Part shown: positions 1 through 7,000 of the stretch, in pieces
Numbering within the stretch: position 1 is the first letter of the stretch
Layout: every line of letters starts with the position of its first letter
The notes under the pieces: generated by a model
What the model was told of the DNA's origin: nothing
What the model saw: only the letters and a program-made list of their open reading frames with translations
Database searches by the model: none
Translations under genes and position numbers: made by a program
Assembly: GCA_937907405.1 (NCBI GenBank)
Contig: CALCIC010000724.1
Coordinates: forward strand, 1 to 9,103
From: an uncultured Isosphaeraceae bacterium
Lineage (GTDB): Bacteria > Planctomycetota > Planctomycetia > Isosphaerales > Isosphaeraceae
DNA: 9,103 bases
Direction of reading: 5' to 3'

Positions 1-3000
1 CGCCGTCGCACGAGACCGCGAGATGAGGGCGGTCGCCGAGGATCGAATCGATCAGACCCGTGAGCACGCCGCCGGGGCCGACCTCGATGAAGACGCGCGC
101 GCCGGCCTCGTGCATGGCCGCGATCATTTCCGAGAACCGCACCGGTTCGACGACGTGTTCGCCCAGTCGGTCGGCGATCGCCTTCGGGTCGGCCGGGTGA
201 GGTTGGGCGTCGAGGTTCGAGAAGACGGGGAGCGTCGCCGCGCCGATCAGTCGGTCGGCGGCCAGCCGGGCCAGCGGCTCGCGGGCGGCGGCCATCCGTT
301 CGGTATGAAAGGCGCAGGCGACGGGCAACAGTCGGCCGCGGACGGCTCGCTCCCGGGCGCGATCGAGAACGGCCTGGACCGACGCTTCCGAGCCCGCCAC
401 GACGGTTTGAAGCGGGCCGTTGAAGTTGACGGCCGCCACGTCCTTGAGATCGCCGATGAGCGAGCGCGTCGCGTCGGCGTCGGCGGCGACCGCCGCCATC
501 GCTCCGGGGTTCGTCCCAGAGGCGTCGCGGAGCAGCGCGCCGCGCGTCAACGAAAGCTCGGCCAGGCCGCGGACGTCGCCCGCGCCGGCCTCGTGCAGCG
601 CGACGAGTTCGCCGTAGCTGTGGCCGGCGACGAGGTCCGGCGCGAGCCCCAGGCTTCGCAGCAGCCGCGACGCGGCGAGGCACGCCGCGCCGAGGGCCGG
701 CTGGGCGGTCTCGGTGGCGCGGAGCGCGTCGGACTGGGCGCGCCGGGCGTCGTCGTCGAAGGCGGGGGGGGGGAAGATCGCGGGGCCGACCGGCTGGCCG
801 CCGAGGTCGCGAATCGCCGAGTCGAAGTCGTCGAAGCCCCCCAGCGCTTCCTCGAACGCGACCGCGAGTCCGCCGAGCATGCCGACCGCCTGAGAGCCCT
901 GACCCGGGAACACGAACGCAACCTTCCCGCCGGCGTGCGTCGGTCGCTCGGCGTAGTGAACGCCGCGCGGGTCGTCGAGTGCGGCGTCGCCCCGGCGGAT
1001 CGCGGTTCGGGCGACGTCCAGCTTGATCGTCAGGTCGTCGTGGTCGGTCGCGACGATCGCCAGCGTGGGCCCGTCGGAGGCCGCGGCCTGGCGGCGCGCC
1101 AACGTATGCGCGAGGTCGCGGAGCGCGGGCCGCGCGCCCTGGCTCAGGCGGTCGGCCAGTCGATCAAGATCGTCCGCCAGCGCGTCGCGGTCGGCGGCCG
1201 ACCAGACGAGCAGCTCGGCCGGGCGGTCGAGGTCGGCGGCGCGCGGTGCGGCGATAGGGTTGTGCTCATACGCTTCCATAACGACGTGAAAATTCGTCCC
1301 GCCGAAGCCGAAGGCGCTGACCCCGGCCCGACGAGGACGGTCGGACGCGGCGCGCAGCCAGGGGCGGGCTTCGGTGTTGAGCCGGAGCGGGCCGTTCCGG
1401 AGGTCGAGCTGGGGGTTCGGGGTCGTCACGCCGATCGTCGGCGGCAGCGTCCGGTTGTACAGGGCGAGGGCGGCGTGGATCAGCCCGGCCAGGCCCGCGG
1501 CGCACTTGGTATGGCCGATCTGCGACTTGACCGATCCGACCGCGCACGAGCCCCGATCGGCGCCCGCGCCGCGCATCAGCTTGGAGAGCGCGGCGATCTC
1601 GACGACGTCGCCGACGGCGGTTCCGGTGCCGTGGGCCTCGACGTAGCCGATGGTCGCGGGATCGACGCCCGCCTCGGCGTAGGCTCGCTCAAGGGCCCTG
1701 GTCTGGCCTTCGATCCCCGGCGCGGTCAGGCCCCGGCTTCGGCCGTCGCTGGAGGCGCCGACCCCCTGGATGACGGCGTAGACGCGGTCGCCGTCGCGCT
1801 CGGCGTCGGCCAGCCGCTTGAGGACGACCGCCGCGGCGCCCTCGCTGATCACGATCCCGTCGGCCGTCGCGTCGAACGGGCGGCACCGGCCGCGCGGCGA
1901 GAACGCTTGCGTTTTGCTGAATGCCAGATAGGTGAACGGATTTTGAACCGTATCGACGCCCCCCAGCACGACGACGTCGGCCGCCCTGCTCCGCAGCTCG
2001 CGGACGGCCACGTTGAGCGCGGCCAGCGACGACCCGCAGGCGGCGTCGACCGTGTAGTTGGCGCCCCCCAGGTTCAGCCGATTGGCGATCCGGCCGGCGG
2101 CGACGTTCAGGAGGAAGCCGGGGAACGAATCCTCGGTCCACTCGGGCAAGAGCCCGTCGCAGCTTTCCAGCGCCGCGCGGCCCGCGCCGGGGGCGACGCC
2201 GTCGAGCATCGGCAGGTACGATCGGAAGGCGTAGCCCATCGCCACCTGCGCCGCGCCCCCCCCCATGCCGAGCACGACGGCCGTTCGGTCGCGGGGGAAC
2301 GGGCGGTCGGCGTAACCGGCGTCGGCGAGGGCCGACCGCGCGACCTCCAGCGCCAGCAACTGCGCGGGCTCGATGTTCGGCAGGCTGGACGGCGGCATGC
2401 CGTAGCGGAGCGGATCGAACGGCACGTCGGGGACGAAGCCGCCCCACTTCGAATAGATCTTGTCCGGCGCCTTGGGGTCGGCGTCGTAATAGAGCTTCCA
2501 GTCCCAGCGGTCGGGAGGGATCTCGGTGATCGCGTCGCGGCCGTTCAGCGAGTTCGACCAGAAGGCCGCGAGGTCAGGGGCGCCCGGCAGGACGGCCGAC
2601 ATCCCCACGATCGCGACGGCCGCGGGGTCGGCCTGGCGGTTCGACGCCTCGACGACGGTCGCCGCTCGGTCCTCGATCCAGGCGGTTGAACCGACGGCGA
2701 CCTCCTCATGAAGCCGGCGCATCGACGTCGCTCCGTCGCGCAGCGCGGCGGCCTGGCCCAGCATGTAAAGGCCGTTTTCGGCCTGCGCGGCCTCGGCGAC
2801 GGGCACAAGCGAGGCCTCTGTTCCGTTCTTCCGCTCGACCCCCTTCGTGGCGATCCGCAGCCGCCCGACGTTGAGCGCCTCCAGCGTTTCGCGGATCTCG
2901 TCGTGCGATTTTCGGTCGGCGATCAGGCCCGCTCGGGTCGCGGCGAACCGATCGACGAACGGCGTCTTGCCGACCCGCACGAGGTGCCCGGGGCCGGTCT

Positions 3001-4651
3001 CCAGAAGCACGGTCTCGCGGCAGTCGGCGGCCTCGCGCTGGTACCGCGCGACGATGGCGCCGGTGGAGACGGCTTCGTGGGTGAACAGGTACGCGGTGCC
3101 CATGAGGACGCCGATCCGAACGCCTCGCGCCGCCAGATCGCCGGCCAGCGCGGCGACGGCCGCCGCCGATCGGGCGTCGTGGATTCCGCCCGCGAAGACC
3201 AGGCTGAACGACTCGGCCGGGGCGCCGGCGTCGAGGGCCTTTTCGATGCCCCGGCAGCTCTGCTCCCAGAGCACGAAGCTTGACCGCGGGCCGACGTGGC
3301 CGCCGCATTCCCGACCTTCGAGGACGAAGCGCCGCGACCCGTCGCGGAGGAACTGATCGAGGAGCCCCGGCGACGGAACGTGGAGATAGGCGGCGATCCC
3401 CTCCCGTTCCAGCTCGACGGCCTGGTCGGGCCGGCCTCCCGCGATCAGGGCGAACGGCGGTTTCGCGGCGACCACGGCCGCAAGCTGCTCGCGACGCAGT
3501 TCGGCGGGGACGAACCCAAGCAGGCCGACGCCCCACGGGCGGCCTTCGAGCCGCCGGGCCGACTCGCGCAGCAGCCCCTCGACCTCCAGCCCTCGCAGCA
3601 GCGCCAGGGCGATGAACGGCAAGCCCCCTTCGTCGGCGACGGCCGCCGCGAACGGCGCCACGTCGCTGACTCGGGTCATCGGCCCCTGAAAGATCGGGAA
3701 CCGGCAGCCGACGGCCGTCGCCAGCGCCGCGTGCTCGGCCATCGGCCGGACCTTGCGGGCGGCTAGAATCCCGTCGTCGACGGCTTTCTCCACCGCCTGC
3801 ACGACGCCTCCCAGCGTAACGTGGACCGCCGCCAGATCCGCCGCGAACGCCGCGTCCTGGCCGATCGGCCACGCCTGGCCGGCGTCCCAGCCGACCCCCT
3901 CGGCGACGGCGCTCGTCCAGGCTTCACCCCCTTGCCGGGCCGCATCGCGCAACCGCGAGAGCACGGGCGAGTTCGGTGGAGCGTAAATCCGGATCGCGCG
4001 GCGATCGGCTGATTCAATGAGCTGGGTCTCGCCGCCGTCCCAGCGCCCGATCGCATCGCGCAACGGACCCGCCAGCGGCGATTCGCGAACCAGCAGCGCC
4101 GCGCCGTCGAGCACCACGCCCGCCGCGCCCGCCGCCACGCAGCCCGAGGCGACCCTCGGCCCGACGCCGCCGCGCGCCCAGACGGGAAGCTTGGTCCTGG
4201 CCAGAACGGACTGAAGCAAGATGAACGTCGAGTCCGCGCCGACGCGCCCGCCCGCCTCGTTGCCGACCACGATCAGGCCGTCGACGCCCGCCGCCGTCGC
4301 CTGGTCGGCCTCGGCCGCCGAGACGACCTCGCCGACGATCCGACGGCCCGCGCCATGAACCTTCGCGCACGCCTCTGCCAGCGCGTCAGGGTTCCAGGGA
4401 GCCGGGCAGACGACCACCATCGGCCCCGGGACCGCCTCGGCGATCCAGGGCTCGTCGACCCGTTCCGCGTCGATGCGAACCGCGTATTCCGTCGCGCCGA
4501 ACCGCGTCAGCTCGTCGATCGCCTTCGCGCCGTCGCCACTCCCGGCGTCAAGGACGCCCAACGCGCCGCTTCGCCCGGCCGCAATGACGAAGGCCGCGCC
4601 GCCAGCGACGGAAGGAGCCAGGGCGAATACTCGGTGTCGATTCCACGGCAT
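1..4651 (-). CDS. PfaA-like iterative type I polyketide / PUFA-type synthase with N-terminal tandem NMO domains (3' end outside window)
   Basis: This gene builds a long acyl chain by repeated condensation of malonyl units. The visible 1550 residues read in one open frame. Residues 1-210 are a partial NMO-like barrel with the motif NEAGGRVG (131-138). Residues 305-600 are a fuller NMO/PfaD-like unit, starting near FPIFQGPM (318-325) and carrying GRECGGHVG (446-454), with the likely catalytic His452. Residues 677-1127 are a ketosynthase with active-site Cys872 (VDAACGSS), His1007 (EAHGTGT) and His1047 (GHTK). Its wording closely follows the KS of marine PfaA as I remember it (YYDAD, GGFVPDV, SQIGHT, FGFGGTNFH). 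Residues 1243-1545 are an acyltransferase with GQGSQ (1250-1254), nucleophile Ser1345 (GHSYGEL) and His1449 in AFHT, a malonyl-type pattern. ATG 4651 is the first good start below the in-frame stop at 4691-4693; the ribosome site is weak. Fusing the enoyl-reductase-like NMO part to the N-terminus is odd, because PfaD is normally a separate protein. Carrier, ketoreductase and dehydratase domains are expected beyond base 1. The product is unknown. The family call is firm; the lipid product is inference. Confidence 0.95.
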   Translation of the reverse strand, partial: MPWNRHRVFALAPSVAGGAAFVIAAGRSGALGVLDAGSGDGAKAIDELTRFGATEYAVRIDAERVDEPWIAEAVPGPMVVVCPAPWNPDALAEACAKVHGAGRRIVGEVVSAAEADQATAAGVDGLIVVGNEAGGRVGADSTFILLQSVLARTKLPVWARGGVGPRVASGCVAAGAAGVVLDGAALLVRESPLAGPLRDAIGRWDGGETQLIESADRRAIRIYAPPNSPVLSRLRDAARQGGEAWTSAVAEGVGWDAGQAWPIGQDAAFAADLAAVHVTLGGVVQAVEKAVDDGILAARKVRPMAEHAALATAVGCRFPIFQGPMTRVSDVAPFAAAVADEGGLPFIALALLRGLEVEGLLRESARRLEGRPWGVGLLGFVPAELRREQLAAVVAAKPPFALIAGGRPDQAVELEREGIAAYLHVPSPGLLDQFLRDGSRRFVLEGRECGGHVGPRSSFVLWEQSCRGIEKALDAGAPAESFSLVFAGGIHDARSAAAVAALAGDLAARGVRIGVLMGTAYLFTHEAVSTGAIVARYQREAADCRETVLLETGPGHLVRVGKTPFVDRFAATRAGLIADRKSHDEIRETLEALNVGRLRIATKGVERKNGTEASLVPVAEAAQAENGLYMLGQAAALRDGATSMRRLHEEVAVGSTAWIEDRAATVVEASNRQADPAAVAIVGMSAVLPGAPDLAAFWSNSLNGRDAITEIPPDRWDWKLYYDADPKAPDKIYSKWGGFVPDVPFDPLRYGMPPSSLPNIEPAQLLALEVARSALADAGYADRPFPRDRTAVVLGMGGGAAQVAMGYAFRSYLPMLDGVAPGAGRAALESCDGLLPEWTEDSFPGFLLNVAAGRIANRLNLGGANYTVDAACGSSLAALNVAVRELRSRAADVVVLGGVDTVQNPFTYLAFSKTQAFSPRGRCRPFDATADGIVISEGAAAVVLKRLADAERDGDRVYAVIQGVGASSDGRSRGLTAPGIEGQTRALERAYAEAGVDPATIGYVEAHGTGTAVGDVVEIAALSKLMRGAGADRGSCAVGSVKSQIGHTKCAAGLAGLIHAALALYNRTLPPTIGVTTPNPQLDLRNGPLRLNTEARPWLRAASDRPRRAGVSAFGFGGTNFHVVMEAYEHNPIAAPRAADLDRPAELLVWSAADRDALADDLDRLADRLSQGARPALRDLAHTLARRQAAASDGPTLAIVATDHDDLTIKLDVARTAIRRGDAALDDPRGVHYAERPTHAGGKVAFVFPGQGSQAVGMLGGLAVAFEEALGGFDDFDSAIRDLGGQPVGPAIFPPPAFDDDARRAQSDALRATETAQPALGAACLAASRLLRSLGLAPDLVAGHSYGELVALHEAGAGDVRGLAELSLTRGALLRDASGTNPGAMAAVAADADATRSLIGDLKDVAAVNFNGPLQTVVAGSEASVQAVLDRARERAVRGRLLPVACAFHTERMAAAREPLARLAADRLIGAATLPVFSNLDAQPHPADPKAIADRLGEHVVEPVRFSEMIAAMHEAGARVFIEVGPGGVLTGLIDSILGDRPHLAVSCDG

Positions 4652-4843
4652 TGCATCGGCTCTCAAGGAATCCGGTTCATCCAAAGGGGACTATAACACC
4701 CAAAGTCAAAATGGGAGTTTTGCATAGAGTGTGAAATATGAAATGAAGATGAAGGGCGAGCAATCTTCCGGGTTGGTTGAACTGGGCGCGGGGTGGCGCG
4801 TTTAAGGAATACGTCGAATGGAAGGCCGGGGTTGGGGGGGAGT
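4652..4843. other. Intergenic gap between secreted-protein gene and synthase gene
   Basis: This 192-base gap separates two minus-strand genes and contains the most AT-rich stretch of the window (about 4690-4750). I see no credible coding sequence in it. A small inverted repeat, GAAGAT (4745-4750) with ATCTTC (4763-4768), is followed on the minus strand by T-rich sequence. It could be a weak terminator for the upstream gene, but the stem is too short to call. The AT-rich part more likely carries the synthase promoter. Confidence 0.5.
4690..4698 (-). promoter_or_regulatory. Candidate extended -10 promoter for the synthase gene
   Basis: Read on the minus strand the sequence is TGTTATAGT, which matches the extended -10 pattern TGnTATAAT at all but one base. 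It would start transcription near 4683 and give a leader of about 30 bases before ATG 4651. No good -35 box lies 16-18 bases upstream, which an extended -10 does not strictly need. Promoter rules in Planctomycetes are poorly defined, so this is tentative. Confidence 0.3.
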
Positions 4844-5749
4844 TCAGGACGGATTTGATTTGGGCCGGTTCTTGAGGAGTTCGCGGCGGAGCCGGCGCAC
4901 CTGATCTTGAACCACGGGGGAGAACTTCGACCTCAGGATCGGCGCGCCCTGGAACCAGCCGTTGGGTTCGTCGAAGGCCGCGTGAACTTCGACGATCAGG
5001 GCGTCGTCGGCCTCCTTCAATTTCAACCGGCTGATCTTGGCGTAGCTGGCGCCCCCCTGGTATGGGTTCGCGGGGCCGCCGTCGCGGAGGTTCTTCCATT
5101 GGTTCGTCACGTCCCCCGGGGAGTTGAACGCGGGGTCGACGCGGGCGGCGACGACCATGGAGTCGTCGGCTCGCGTCGCCATGGCTTCGTCAACGGCCTG
5201 AAACGCGATGCGGTCGAGGAGCCGGCCCTTCAACTCGACGAACCAGTGCGGGGCGTCGCCTTCAAGCTGAGCGGTGCGATTCCTGGGCTTCAGGTCGTCG
5301 GCGGTGAGGAGGCGCTGCTCGAACCGCATGTTGCCGACCTCGACGGCCTTCTCGTCGGCCTGGCCGATGAACTTCAAGGGGTCGAGCTTGCTCAGATCGG
5401 CCCGCACCACGAACCAGAGGTCGACCGATCGAATGGTCGAGTCCTCGGTCTTGGCGTCGCTGACCTTGAGGACGTGGGGCGCGGTCACGGAATCGCGGAG
5501 GAAGTTGGTCAAGGCTTGCTCGGAGCCGCAAACCTCAAGCAGCGCGGCGCGGCGGCCGGCCTCGTCGAGCTCGTCCCGGAAGGTCGGCGAGGGGAGCGAG
5601 ACGGTCGTTCCACCGGCTTTAAGCCCCTCGCGCAAGACCTCCTTGTAGACCTGGTTGCGCTGATGCGCGGGCTCCAGGGCCGCTTCGGGCTGCTGGGGCG
5701 GTACGAACAGGATCGACGACGCCGCGGCGAGGATTAGAAGATTGTGCAT
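4844..5749 (-). CDS. Secreted protein of unknown function
   Basis: I do not recognise a family. The 301-residue protein begins with a short hydrophobic segment (residues 2-17, ILAAASSILF in the core) that looks like an export signal, followed by a Pro/Gln-rich stretch (17-22), so it is probably exported. The rest is soluble and mixed alpha/beta. It has one cysteine (Cys74), alternating beta-like segments such as VDLWFVVRADL (109-119) and ALIVEVHAAF (250-259), and a basic tail (RRLRRELLKNRP). No catalytic motif is evident. The frame stays open far upstream, to about 6835, but that part lies antisense to the S49 peptidase and has a shadow-like composition. ATG 5749 is preferred because it sits directly before the signal segment. 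It has no ribosome binding site, and a TACAAT box lies six bases upstream, suggesting a leaderless message. It shares a strand with the synthase gene and lies 192 bases upstream of it. The gene being real is fairly sure; its function is unknown. Confidence 0.8.
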   Translation of the reverse strand: MHNLLILAAASSILFVPPQQPEAALEPAHQRNQVYKEVLREGLKAGGTTVSLPSPTFRDELDEAGRRAALLEVCGSEQALTNFLRDSVTAPHVLKVSDAKTEDSTIRSVDLWFVVRADLSKLDPLKFIGQADEKAVEVGNMRFEQRLLTADDLKPRNRTAQLEGDAPHWFVELKGRLLDRIAFQAVDEAMATRADDSMVVAARVDPAFNSPGDVTNQWKNLRDGGPANPYQGGASYAKISRLKLKEADDALIVEVHAAFDEPNGWFQGAPILRSKFSPVVQDQVRRLRRELLKNRPKSNPS

Positions 5750-5755
5750 GATCGA

Positions 5756-5761
5756 ATTGTA
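5756..5761 (-). promoter_or_regulatory. Candidate -10 box for the secreted-protein gene
   Basis: The minus strand reads TACAAT, one base from the consensus TATAAT, and ends six bases before ATG 5749. Transcription starting at the usual distance would begin on or next to the A of the ATG, giving a leaderless transcript. This agrees with the lack of any ribosome binding site. No convincing -35 box is present. Confidence 0.3.
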
Positions 5762-5793
5762 GCGACTTCGCGGATTGCGTCGATCGAAGTAGC
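5762..5793. repeat. Imperfect inverted repeat upstream of the secreted-protein gene
   Basis: GCGACTTCG (5762-5770) pairs with CGAAGTAGC (5785-5793) at eight of nine positions, with a 14-base spacer. It lies just upstream of the candidate -10 box of the minus-strand gene, where a repressor or activator site would be expected. It may also be chance in GC-rich DNA. Confidence 0.3.
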
Positions 5794-5828
5794 AAGTTTC
5801 CGGGCGCGGCGTCCGATGTACGGAAGAG

Positions 5829-5844
5829 GACGTGGGGCCACGTC
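5829..5844. repeat. Perfect 7-2-7 palindrome in the divergent intergenic region
   Basis: GACGTGG and CCACGTC flank a two-base spacer, giving a near-continuous dyad. It sits 46 bases upstream of the S49 peptidase ATG and 79 bases upstream of the divergent gene's ATG. The short spacer suits a dimeric DNA-binding protein better than an RNA hairpin. An operator role is an inference from position and symmetry. Confidence 0.4.
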
Positions 5845-5890
5845 GACGATCGCGTGATTGGATATTCGACCGAGCCTTGGCGAGGCAGGC

Positions 5891-7000
5891 ATGGATCGCG
5901 AGCATTCTCAATATCGACGGTTTTTGGTTTGGCCCGGGGGGCTGATCGTCGTGGTTCTGGCGATCGCGAGTGGTTGCCAGCACGCAATTCCGATCTTTGG
6001 TCGGTTCGACGGGGCCGCGCGGGTCGACGCCCGGGCCGAGGTGAGGGGGGAGATGGCGGTCAAGCTGCCGTCGGCCGTCGATCCGGGGCCGCTGGTCGCG
6101 ACGACCGTCGAGGCGTCGCCCAACGGCGATGCGTCGCATCGGGTCGCGATGATCGACGTGGACGGGTTGCTGCTCAACCAGAACGTCGAGGGCCTGTACG
6201 ATTCGGGCGAGAACCCGGTGTCCGGCTTCCGCGAGAAGCTGGAGGCCGCCGCGGCCGATCCTCGGGTCGTGGCGGTCGTCCTGCGGATTCACAGTCCCGG
6301 CGGCGGCGTCACCGCCTGCGACATCCTGGCCGACGAGTTGGGTCGGTTCAAGGCGGCGACCCACAAGCCGGTGGTCGCCTGCCTGATGGACGTCGCCGCT
6401 TCGGGGGCCTATTATCTGGCGGTCGGCGCCGACCGGATCGTGGCCCATCCGACGACCCTCACCGGGGGCGTCGGCGCGATCTTCAACCATGTCAACCTGG
6501 AAGACGCCATGGCGCAGCTCAACGTGGTCGTCGACCCGGTCAAGTCGGGACCGCTCATCGACATGGGGAGCGTGACCCGGCCGCTCGATCCCGACTCGCG
6601 CGCGATCTTCGAGGAGACGGCCGCCGGCTTCCGCCAGCGATTCCTGGGGCGGATCGCGCAGCTCCGGCCCGCCGTGACGGATGCGGATCTGAAAACGATC
6701 TCCGACGGCCGGATCATCGCCGCGGCCAGGGCGCTGTCGATGCACATGGTGGATCAGATCGGCTATCTGCCCGACGCCCTGGGGGAAGCCCGCCGCCTCG
6801 GCGGCGCGCCGGCCGCCGAGGTGATCCTCTATCATCGTAAGGACGCCCCCGCGCGGTCGCTTTATGCGATCGCGCCCAGGGCGCCCCGGATGGCCGACGT
6901 GGTGCCGTTCAGCTACCCCGGGCTCGACCGGGCGAAGCTGCCGGCGTTCCTTTACCTCTGGCAGCCCGACCCGACCTTGCCCCGGACGACGGCCCGGTGA
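5891..7000 (+). CDS. S49 family (SppA-like) peptidase, membrane-anchored or lipoprotein, catalytic Lys apparently missing
   Basis: The 369-residue protein belongs to the signal-peptide-peptidase A family, which cleaves leftover signal peptides and other membrane-associated substrates. Residues 11-28 are a hydrophobic segment ending in ASGC; Cys29 could be lipidated, though Ala at -3 makes the lipobox imperfect. The S49 fold follows: VDGLL (90-94), the HSPGGGVTAC loop (134-143), nucleophile Ser171 in AASGAYYLA, the stretch HPTTLTGGVGAIF (186-198), and a C-terminal SDGRIIAA...VDQIG block (271-290). In the one-domain Bacillus SppA, as I recall it, the dyad is Ser147/Lys199, 52 residues apart. 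Here Ser171 plus 52 falls on Ile223 (KSGPLIDMGS), so the general base seems lost; the nearby Lys218 is the only local substitute. ATG 5891 is chosen because GAGG (5882-5885) lies five bases upstream; a TTG at 5858 would add 11 residues. The stop overlaps the next gene's GTG, indicating coupled translation. Family sure, activity doubtful. Confidence 0.92.
   Translation: MDREHSQYRRFLVWPGGLIVVVLAIASGCQHAIPIFGRFDGAARVDARAEVRGEMAVKLPSAVDPGPLVATTVEASPNGDASHRVAMIDVDGLLLNQNVEGLYDSGENPVSGFREKLEAAAADPRVVAVVLRIHSPGGGVTACDILADELGRFKAATHKPVVACLMDVAASGAYYLAVGADRIVAHPTTLTGGVGAIFNHVNLEDAMAQLNVVVDPVKSGPLIDMGSVTRPLDPDSRAIFEETAAGFRQRFLGRIAQLRPAVTDADLKTISDGRIIAAARALSMHMVDQIGYLPDALGEARRLGGAPAAEVILYHRKDAPARSLYAIAPRAPRMADVVPFSYPGLDRAKLPAFLYLWQPDPTLPRTTAR

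Noticed and set aside
23..2689. Very long plus-strand open frame of 888 codons
   Set aside because: It is the antisense shadow of the KS-AT region. The translation is Arg/Gly/Asp-rich and low in complexity with no family motif, while the opposite strand gives perfect KS and AT motifs.
4701..4708. TTGACT on the minus strand as a -35 box for the synthase promoter
   Set aside because: It lies only eight bases from the TATAGT box and no other -10 sits 16-18 bases downstream.
4907..5737. Plus-strand open frame of 276 codons opposite the secreted-protein gene
   Set aside because: It has no export signal, ribosome binding site or recognisable motif, and it mirrors the minus-strand gene, which has a clear signal segment.
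5750..6835. Upstream extension of the secreted-protein frame, to 663 codons in total
   Set aside because: The extra part lies antisense to the S49 peptidase and reads as a typical shadow. The signal segment at 5749 marks the true start.
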